Program-made: the position numbers and the translations under genes | Shown: one piece after another, positions 59,173 through 64,000 of the stretch | How the letters are laid out: each line of letters starts with the position of its first letter | How positions within the stretch are numbered: the stretch's first letter is position 1 | Notes under the pieces: generated by a model | The model's database searches: none | What the model saw: only the letters and a program-made list of their open reading frames with translations | Told to the model about the DNA's origin: nothing | Origin: JACJYC01 sp964558465 | GTDB lineage: Bacteria; Bacteroidota; Bacteroidia; Chitinophagales; Saprospiraceae | Reading direction: 5' to 3' | Length of the DNA: 64,000 bases | Assembly (NCBI GenBank): GCA_964558465.1 | Contig: CAZLEF010000014.1 | Coordinates: forward strand, 1-64,000

Positions 59173-59246
59173 CCCTCAGTTCCTCCGCGCCTTCTGCGCG
59201 GCAGGCAGTTCCTCGATTCTTCGATTCCTCAGTTCCTCGATTCCTC
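59173..59246. repeat. CTCAGTTCCTCGATTC array interrupted by palindrome CCGCGC/GCGCGG
   Basis: CCTCAGTTCCT is interrupted by the palindrome CCGCGC-CTTCT-GCGCGG (59185-59201), then CAGTTCCTCGATTCTTCGATTCCTC words continue to 59246. The words are the reverse complement of the left array at 58536-58620. Confidence 0.88.
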
Positions 59247-59251
59247 AAAAA

Positions 59252-60055
59252 TCAATCAAACAACACCAGCAGTGGCGTCTCACAATGAAAAACCTCCTTC
59301 GAAGTGATACTGCTGTGAAAGACCCGCTCCAGGAAACTCCGCTTGCGGCGGATCATGCAGAGCAACCCGGCCTGGTATTCTTCCATAAAATCATTGATGC
59401 TGTCGGCAACCCGGTCCTGGTCCAGTTCCAGGTGAATAGAAAACGGGAGGTCGCCCAGCGCCTCGGGAATGGAAGGGTCGATTGCCATTTCACCTTCACC
59501 GGTATCCTGGTGAAAAACCAGGATCTTTGCGCCGGATTGGTTGGCTAGTCGGAGCAAAGGCGTCAGTACGGCGGCGCCGGAGACAGGTCCTTCGTCCACC
59601 GCGAGTACGATGTTTTTAAGGGGCTGGAATTCCCAGCCGGAAGGTACGGCCAACACCGGCGTTTTGCCGGCTTTGATGACTCCGTTGGCAGTGCTGCCCA
59701 GGAAAATTTCTTTCAGGCCTGAGGCCCCCTGGGTCCCCATGACGATCAGGTCAAATGCTTCCTGTTCCGCTATATCGGTGATGGCCGGAATGGTATCTCC
59801 GCGGACAATACGCTGGCGAACAGACGCTCCGTTGTGCAAATTTCCTTTGATGTTTTTGATCAGGGCGGCCATATCGTCCAGGGCATCCTGTTCCATGAAA
59901 TTTTCAACGGAGACAAACATGCCGGTGGTGCTGTAAACTTTATAGGCATACAAGAGGTGGATCTCGCTGCCAAACTGATTGGCGAGCGCCACGCCGAAGT
60001 TTACAGCGTTCCTGGCGTTGTCCGAAAAATCGGTTGGGATCAGAATTTTTTTCAT
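59252..60055 (-). CDS. tandem universal stress protein (UspA)
   Basis: A 267-residue protein with two Usp domains. The first begins K-K-I-L-I-P-T-D-F-S-D-N-A and has the ATP loop V-M-G-T-Q-G-A-S-G-L-K-E-I-F-L-G-S-T-A near residue 114; the second, from about residue 150, starts I-V-L-A-V-D-E-G and lacks a full glycine loop. The start at 60055 gives the normal N-terminus; the frame continues to 60082. Cytoplasmic stress-linked nucleotide-binding protein, role unknown. Confidence 0.9.
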   Translation of the reverse strand: MKKILIPTDFSDNARNAVNFGVALANQFGSEIHLLYAYKVYSTTGMFVSVENFMEQDALDDMAALIKNIKGNLHNGASVRQRIVRGDTIPAITDIAEQEAFDLIVMGTQGASGLKEIFLGSTANGVIKAGKTPVLAVPSGWEFQPLKNIVLAVDEGPVSGAAVLTPLLRLANQSGAKILVFHQDTGEGEMAIDPSIPEALGDLPFSIHLELDQDRVADSINDFMEEYQAGLLCMIRRKRSFLERVFHSSITSKEVFHCETPLLVLFD

Positions 60056-60106
60056 AAAAAAGGCCTTCGGATTTTTAAGCAAGATAAAACATAAAAATGA
60101 GATTTT

Positions 60107-60538
60107 CTACCCCGCCGTACAATCCGCCACGATCAGCCATTTACCATTGAATTTCTGGAACAGAAGCAGGAAATAGCCGCTGGGTTGGTCGTTCGCCCTT
60201 TGGAGGGTATATTTCCCGGAGAGGGAGATGACCTTTTTGCTTCGCCGGTTGATGTTGATGACCTCAAAGGTGAGTTTGCCCATGGCTGCCAGGTCGGGAT
60301 AACGCTTTTTGTAACCGTTCAGCGTGTTTTCCCAGCCAAATGTGACGCCGCCGCTATTGGTGAACTGCAATTGGTCGGATTTCCAGTAACCCTCCATAAA
60401 GGCGTCGATATCGCCCCGGTTCCAGGCTTCGTTCTGGATGCGAAGGACCGTTTTTACGGCTTCGATATCTTTGTCCGGCTGGGTAAACGCCTGCATCGGG
60501 GCCAGAATGGAGAGGAAAAGAGTGGTCAGGAATTTCAT
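60107..60538 (-). CDS. secreted DUF4440/SnoaL-like protein
   Basis: A 143-residue protein with an N-terminal hydrophobic export signal (residues 5-18). The alpha+beta cone fold of DUF4440/NTF2-like proteins is suggested by L-R-I-Q-N-E-A-W-N-R-G-D-I-D-A-F-M near residue 31 and the C-terminal G-K-W-L-I-V-A-D strand. Members hold small ligands or act as enzymes; no catalytic residues are recognised here. It lies 51 bases after the UspA start, in the same direction. Confidence 0.78.
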   Translation of the reverse strand: MKFLTTLFLSILAPMQAFTQPDKDIEAVKTVLRIQNEAWNRGDIDAFMEGYWKSDQLQFTNSGGVTFGWENTLNGYKKRYPDLAAMGKLTFEVININRRSKKVISLSGKYTLQRANDQPSGYFLLLFQKFNGKWLIVADCTAG

Positions 60539-60599
60539 GGATCACTTATTTGGTTGAAAGTTGTATTTTGCACATCCCTCAGCGCCCTCAGTGCTTCCC

Positions 60600-61043
60600 T
60601 CACCTCCGGTCCACAAAAAAATCCCGCAAAAGCGCCGCACACTCCTCCGCCATAATCCCGAACTCCACCTTGGTTTTGGGGTGCAGCAATTGTTTGCCGA
60701 ACCGCATAAAGCCGCGTTTATCGTCTGCGGCGCCGTACACCAGCCGGTCGGGTTGGGCCCATTGCAGGGCGCCCGCGCACATGATGCAGGGTTCGAGCGT
60801 GACGTACAGCGTGCAATCTTCCAGGTATTTGCTGCCCAGGTAGTTGGCCGCCGCCGTAATGGCCATGATCTCAGCGTGGGCGGTTACGTCATTCAGTTGT
60901 TCGGTCAGGTTATGGCTGCGGGCGATGATCTGGTTCTGGCATACTACGACAGCGCCCACGGGGACTTCGCCGAGCTCAAAAGCCTTTTGGGCTTCCTTCA
61001 GAGCTTGCAACATATAATGGTTGTCGCTGTGTACGCTGAGCAT
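60600..61043 (-). CDS. tadA: tRNA-specific adenosine deaminase TadA
   Basis: A 147-residue zinc enzyme that converts A34 to inosine in tRNA-Arg(ACG). The motif T-A-H-A-E-I-M-A-I near residue 54 carries the zinc-binding His and catalytic Glu, and T-L-E-P-C-I-M-C-A-G-A near residue 82 gives the two zinc cysteines. The first ATG at 61043 gives ten non-conserved residues; the internal one at residue 11 could be the true start. Confidence 0.94.
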   Translation of the reverse strand: MLSVHSDNHYMLQALKEAQKAFELGEVPVGAVVVCQNQIIARSHNLTEQLNDVTAHAEIMAITAAANYLGSKYLEDCTLYVTLEPCIMCAGALQWAQPDRLVYGAADDKRGFMRFGKQLLHPKTKVEFGIMAEECAALLRDFFVDRR

Positions 61044-61119
61044 TTAACGGATTAAGAATGCGCCGCAAAATAGGTTCAAAATCGTAAATTGCGTTGCCTT
61101 TTTACTAAAAATAAAAACA

Positions 61120-62058
61120 ATGCGGTTTCTTGTACGTCATAACGTGTTGCACGCAAGTGAAATCGGCCGGGTCGTATGCCTGTGTTGTTTATTATTGCCG
61201 GGTTGCGGGCCAAAAAACGGAAGGTCTTTGCAGGAGCTCAAATCTGAGGTCCGGCCGGCAGCGGGTGAAGCACTTTTATTGGATATACCCGAAACAGGTT
61301 ACGAAACACCCTCCTACTATCCCGGCATGGATCTGGCATGGCGCGACGAATTTGACGGGGAAGCCATTGACCCGGAGAACTGGACCTACGACCTGGGCGA
61401 CGGCTGTCCGGATAATTGCGGCTGGGGGAATAACGAACTGCAGACCTACACCCGGCGGCAGGAGAACGCCTTCCTCAAAACAGGCAAACTGGTGATCGAA
61501 GCCCGGAAAGAAGATTTTCAGAGCAAGCATTTCACATCCGCCCGCCTGAAAACCCAGGGTTTAAAATCCTTCCGGTTCGGGCGCATGGATATCCGGGCCA
61601 AACTGCCCGAAGGCCGCGGCATCTGGCCCGCTATCTGGATGCTCGGCGACAATATCCGGGCAAAAGGCTGGCCCGCTTGCGGCGAGATCGACATCATGGA
61701 AATGGTCGGCCATGAACCTGCTACTGTGCACGGTACCATCCACTTCGGAAAAGACCCCGCAGGTCACCGGTACAAAGGGGCGCCCTTCAGCCTGGACGGG
61801 GCCGATCAATTTTCGGATCAATTTCATGTATTTACCTTGCGCTGGGAGGAGAACAACCTGGAATGGCTGGTCGACGACCGCCTTTTTTATTCAGCCAGCC
61901 CTGCTGTGACGACCCGCCACGACTACCCTTTCAACGAACCTTTTTTCCTGATCCTCAACCTTGCTGTCGGCGGCGCCTGGCCCGGCCCTCCGGATTCAAC
62001 CACCGTCTTCCCGCAACGCCTGATCGTGGATTATGTCAGGTATTTTCAGAAAAGTTGA
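61120..62058 (+). CDS. GH16 family glycoside hydrolase lipoprotein
   Basis: A 312-residue predicted lipoprotein with the lipobox L-L-P-G-C (Cys29). The beta-jelly-roll is shown by L-A-W-R-D-E-F-D-G near residue 71, G-W-G-N-N-E-L-Q-T-Y near residue 105, and the catalytic motif G-E-I-D-I-M-E near residue 188, with nucleophile and acid/base Glu. This is the pattern of beta-1,3-glucanases (laminarinases). Substrate laminarin-like glucan is inferred from family. Lipid anchor suggests a surface or periplasmic location. Confidence 0.92.
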   Translation: MRFLVRHNVLHASEIGRVVCLCCLLLPGCGPKNGRSLQELKSEVRPAAGEALLLDIPETGYETPSYYPGMDLAWRDEFDGEAIDPENWTYDLGDGCPDNCGWGNNELQTYTRRQENAFLKTGKLVIEARKEDFQSKHFTSARLKTQGLKSFRFGRMDIRAKLPEGRGIWPAIWMLGDNIRAKGWPACGEIDIMEMVGHEPATVHGTIHFGKDPAGHRYKGAPFSLDGADQFSDQFHVFTLRWEENNLEWLVDDRLFYSASPAVTTRHDYPFNEPFFLILNLAVGGAWPGPPDSTTVFPQRLIVDYVRYFQKS

Positions 62059-62089
62059 ATCACACGAATTTGGAGGCTAGTTGGGGGGC

Positions 62090-62222
62090 GGCAACTCACC
62101 ACAAGGACACAAAGGTTTCACAAAGCACACAAAGGAAATTGTGACTTTGTGCTTCCCCTTGTGTCTTTGTGTTAAAAAAATGCAGACGCAGCAACAATGA
62201 ACCATCATAAACCACCATAAAC
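62090..62222. repeat. CACAAAGG hairpin array followed by ACCATAAACC words
   Basis: CACAAGGACACAAAGGTTTC words (62098-62139) face GTGACTTTGTGC...CTTTGTGTT (62140-62172), forming a hairpin. From 62199, ACCATCATAAACCACCATAAAC repeats the word at 31517-31553. The spacer lies between the GH16 gene and guaB. Confidence 0.85.
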
Positions 62223-62281
62223 GCCTTACCCGCACCAAACTATTTTCCCATCCTTCTTTTTTACATTTCCTGCAAAAAACA

Positions 62282-62289
62282 TACCTTTG
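62282..62289 (+). promoter_or_regulatory. putative -7 element of guaB
   Basis: TACCTTTG matches TAnnTTTG exactly and ends 3 bases before the guaB ATG. If it is used, the transcript would have almost no leader. A clear TTG 19-21 bases upstream is absent. Confidence 0.5.
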
Positions 62290-62292
62290 CGC

Positions 62293-63774
62293 ATGGAAAC
62301 GGTAAAAACACAATCCTCCAGATTTTTGGGCGAGGCCCTCACCTTTGATGATGTCCTCCTGGTGCCTGCCTTTTCGGAAGTCCTTCCCCGCGAAGTTGAC
62401 CTGACCACACAACTTACCCGTGAGATCCGTCTCAATGCGCCGATCATATCCGCCGCGATGGATACGGTAACGGAAAGCAAACTGGCCATCGCAATTGCCC
62501 GTATGGGCGGGTTGGGCGTCATTCATAAAAACATGAAAATCGAAGAGCAGGCCGAACAGGTGCGCCTTGTGAAACGTTCGGAAAGCGGTCTGATCGTGGA
62601 CCCCGTTACCCTCACCAAAGACGCCACCGTAAGGGATGCCCTCGACCTGATGAGCCGCTTCAAGATCGGCGGTATCCCCATCGTGGACGAGACCGGCAAA
62701 CTGACCGGCATACTGACCAACCGGGACCTCCGCTTTGAGACCGACCAAAATCTGCCCGTTTCAAAGTTGATGACCTCTGCCAACCTGGTCACTGCGCCTG
62801 CCGGCACCACACTCGACCAGGCCCGGCAGATCCTGCAGCGCCATAAGATCGAGAAACTGCCGGTTGTGGACGACCGTTTCAAACTCGTGGGGTTGATCAC
62901 TTATAAGGATATCATGCGGGTACAGGACAACCCCGACGCCTGTAAAGACTCCCGCGGCCGCCTGGTCGTGGGCGCGGCGGTTGGCGTAACCCACGATATC
63001 ATGGAGCGGGTGGATGCCCTGGTGGCCGTTGGTGTGGACGTCGTGTGCGTGGATACAGCCCACGGCCACTCGCAAGGCGTTTTAAGAACCATCCAGGCCG
63101 TCAAAAAACGTTTCCCGGCTTTGCAGGTTGTTGGCGGAAACGTCGCCACCGGCGAAGGCGCCAGAGCGCTTGCCGATGCGGGTGTCGATGCCGTTAAAGT
63201 CGGGGTAGGCCCCGGCAGCATTTGTACCACGCGTGTGGTGGCGGGCGTGGGCGTACCCCAATTATCCGCCATCTTCGACGCGGCGGAAGCCTTGAAAGGG
63301 ACCGGTGTCCCCATTATCGGCGACGGCGGCATCCGGTATTCGGGCGACATTGTAAAGGCCCTGGCCGCCGGTGCAAGCACCGTCATGGCCGGCGGCCTGT
63401 TTGCAGGGGTAGAGGAAGCGCCTGGCGAGACCATCATCTTTGAGGGCCGCAAATTCAAGGTTTACCGCGGTATGGGGTCCCTTGGGGCCATGAACGAAGG
63501 TTCCAAAGACCGATATTTTCAGGACGTGGAAGACGACGTCAAAAAACTGGTTCCCGAAGGCATCGAGGGCCGCGTTCCCTTTAAAGGCACCGTATCAGAA
63601 GCGATGCTGCAATACCTGGGCGGGCTCCGGGCCGGTATGGGCTACTGTGGCGCCGCCAATATAGAAATGCTCAAACAGGCCCGGTTCGTGAAAATTACCA
63701 ATGCGGGTATGGCCGAAAGCCATCCGCATAACATAACGATCACCAAAGAGGCTCCGAATTACAGCAGGCGATAG
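62293..63774 (+). CDS. guaB: IMP dehydrogenase
   Basis: A 493-residue enzyme that oxidises IMP to XMP, the first step to GMP. The N-terminus A-L-T-F-D-D-V-L-L-V-P is followed by two CBS domains (about residues 95-210), then V-K-V-G-V-G-P-G-S-I-C-T-T-R with the catalytic Cys near residue 311, and G-D-G-G-I-R-Y-S-G-D near residue 342. A TTG at 62287 opens the frame two codons earlier, but ATG 62293 is the usual start. The 3' end lies next to an inverted repeat and the 8-bp array of the next gene. Confidence 0.97.
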   Translation: METVKTQSSRFLGEALTFDDVLLVPAFSEVLPREVDLTTQLTREIRLNAPIISAAMDTVTESKLAIAIARMGGLGVIHKNMKIEEQAEQVRLVKRSESGLIVDPVTLTKDATVRDALDLMSRFKIGGIPIVDETGKLTGILTNRDLRFETDQNLPVSKLMTSANLVTAPAGTTLDQARQILQRHKIEKLPVVDDRFKLVGLITYKDIMRVQDNPDACKDSRGRLVVGAAVGVTHDIMERVDALVAVGVDVVCVDTAHGHSQGVLRTIQAVKKRFPALQVVGGNVATGEGARALADAGVDAVKVGVGPGSICTTRVVAGVGVPQLSAIFDAAEALKGTGVPIIGDGGIRYSGDIVKALAAGASTVMAGGLFAGVEEAPGETIIFEGRKFKVYRGMGSLGAMNEGSKDRYFQDVEDDVKKLVPEGIEGRVPFKGTVSEAMLQYLGGLRAGMGYCGAANIEMLKQARFVKITNAGMAESHPHNITITKEAPNYSRR

Positions 63775-63778
63775 GTTT

Positions 63779-63857
63779 CATGGTTTCAGTGTTTCACGGT
63801 TAACCATGCAACCATGCAACCATGCAACCATGCAACCATGCAACCATGCAACCATGC
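63779..63857. repeat. 8-bp AACCATGC tandem array with inverted CATGGTT
   Basis: Seven head-to-tail copies of AACCATGC span 63802-63857. CATGGTT at 63779-63785 is the reverse complement of the first unit. The array reaches into the start of the next gene and each unit contains an ATG. Confidence 0.93.
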
Positions 63858-64000
63858 AATTACCCCCGATTTTTACCTCCGGGAAGACGTCGTATCCATC
63901 GCCAGGGAATTGTTGGGTAAATACCTGATCACCAGCGTGGAAGGCCGCCTCACTTCCGGCAAAATCGTTGAGACCGAGGCCTACCGCGCGCCCGACGATA
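63838..64000 (+). CDS. 3-methyladenine DNA glycosylase (partial, cut by window end)
   Basis: The first 54 codons of a gene of the AAG/Mpg type, a base-excision repair enzyme that removes alkylated purines. After the repeat-encoded start, the protein reads D-F-Y-L-R-E-D-V-V-S-I-A-R-E-L-L-G-K-Y-L and then G-K-I-V-E-T-E-A-Y-R-A-P-D-D, where the Glu-Ala-Tyr segment is the conserved active-site region of the family. The start is uncertain: ATGs at 63838 and 63814 are both in frame and both lie in the 8-bp array, and the frame is open further upstream. The gene runs out of the window. Confidence 0.85.
   Translation, partial: MQPCNHAITPDFYLREDVVSIARELLGKYLITSVEGRLTSGKIVETEAYRAPDD

Noticed and set aside
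59173..59246. Terminal inverted repeats of an insertion sequence
   Set aside because: The flanking arrays of the four-helix genes are inverted, but no transposase is present and no target-site duplication could be identified by eye; the unit is described as a cassette only.

Overview
The window reads as a chromosomal segment of a Bacteroidota bacterium, most likely of the Saprospiria (Saprospiraceae/Lewinella-like) branch. The evidence is: promoters of the TTG-N19/21-TAnnTTTG type (best before rplM, at a tRNA locus and at 43993-44023); almost no Shine-Dalgarno sequences; two giant secreted proteins with type IX secretion (T9SS) sorting domains of types A and B; and families typical of the group (DUF4836, DUF2141, DUF2461, DUF1080, four-helix-bundle S23/IVP proteins). 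The lineage is an inference from these features, not a database result. Layout: 1-6.1 kb holds a DUF2461 gene, the translation operon rplM-rpsI-rpsB-tsf closed by a clear terminator, then pyrH and a methylcrotonyl-CoA-carboxylase-like carboxyltransferase. 6.1-19.8 kb holds a four-helix-bundle gene between palindromic arrays, a GH51 arabinofuranosidase and a divergent large secreted glycosidase-like protein, an unknown helical-repeat protein, a T9SS cargo protein, a DUF72 gene overlapping ppk1, and a DUF4836 lipoprotein. 19.8-20.5 kb is a tRNA locus: intact tRNA-Gly(GCC) and tRNA-Leu(TAA) preceded by two decayed tRNA-Gly copies carrying an inserted palindrome. 20.9-35.4 kb is an energy-metabolism block: a group 3d-type NAD-linked [NiFe] hydrogenase operon on the minus strand (HoxF, a fused HoxU-HoxY, HoxH, and the maturation protease) and, divergently, a GltD-like flavoprotein with ferredoxin domain, pyruvate:ferredoxin oxidoreductase, a dihydroorotate-dehydrogenase-like protein and pyruvate phosphate dikinase. 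35.7-39.8 kb holds adk, truA, a secreted DUF1579-like protein, queE and a secreted EEP-family nuclease/phosphatase. 39.8-47.8 kb holds a 13-PKD-repeat T9SS protein, an M43-like protein that has lost its catalytic Glu, an ECF sigma/anti-sigma pair and an intact M43-type lipoprotein protease. 48-56.6 kb holds tRNA-Leu(GAG) with a duplicated 3' end, an Mla-type lipid transporter pair, a phosphodiester glycosidase, a ZIP transporter, a Tat-exported Gfo/Idh/MocA oxidoreductase, a RhuM-Fic gene broken by one amber codon, a DUF1080 lipoprotein and an AGE-family lipoprotein. 56.8-64 kb holds an ABC exporter, a second four-helix-bundle gene, a UspA protein, a DUF4440-like protein, tadA, a GH16 lipoprotein, guaB and the start of a 3-methyladenine DNA glycosylase gene. 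How the genes work together: the hydrogenase can exchange electrons between H2 and NAD(H), PFOR interconverts pyruvate and acetyl-CoA with ferredoxin, the GltD-like protein could link ferredoxin to NAD(P)H, and PPDK interconverts pyruvate and phosphoenolpyruvate, so this block looks like a hypoxic or H2-dependent redox and carbon module. The most unusual feature is in the spacers. Most of the larger intergenic gaps contain arrays of a 7-10 bp word, often arranged as a self-complementary pair, each gap with its own word, and several of these arrays are interrupted by perfect or near-perfect 16-24 nt palindromes of a few recurring families. Both four-helix-bundle genes lie between such arrays and share a conserved leader, suggesting a cassette. 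No CRISPR array, insertion sequence, rRNA or prophage was seen. Unlisted gaps are short (under 300 bases) and hold nothing I can support.
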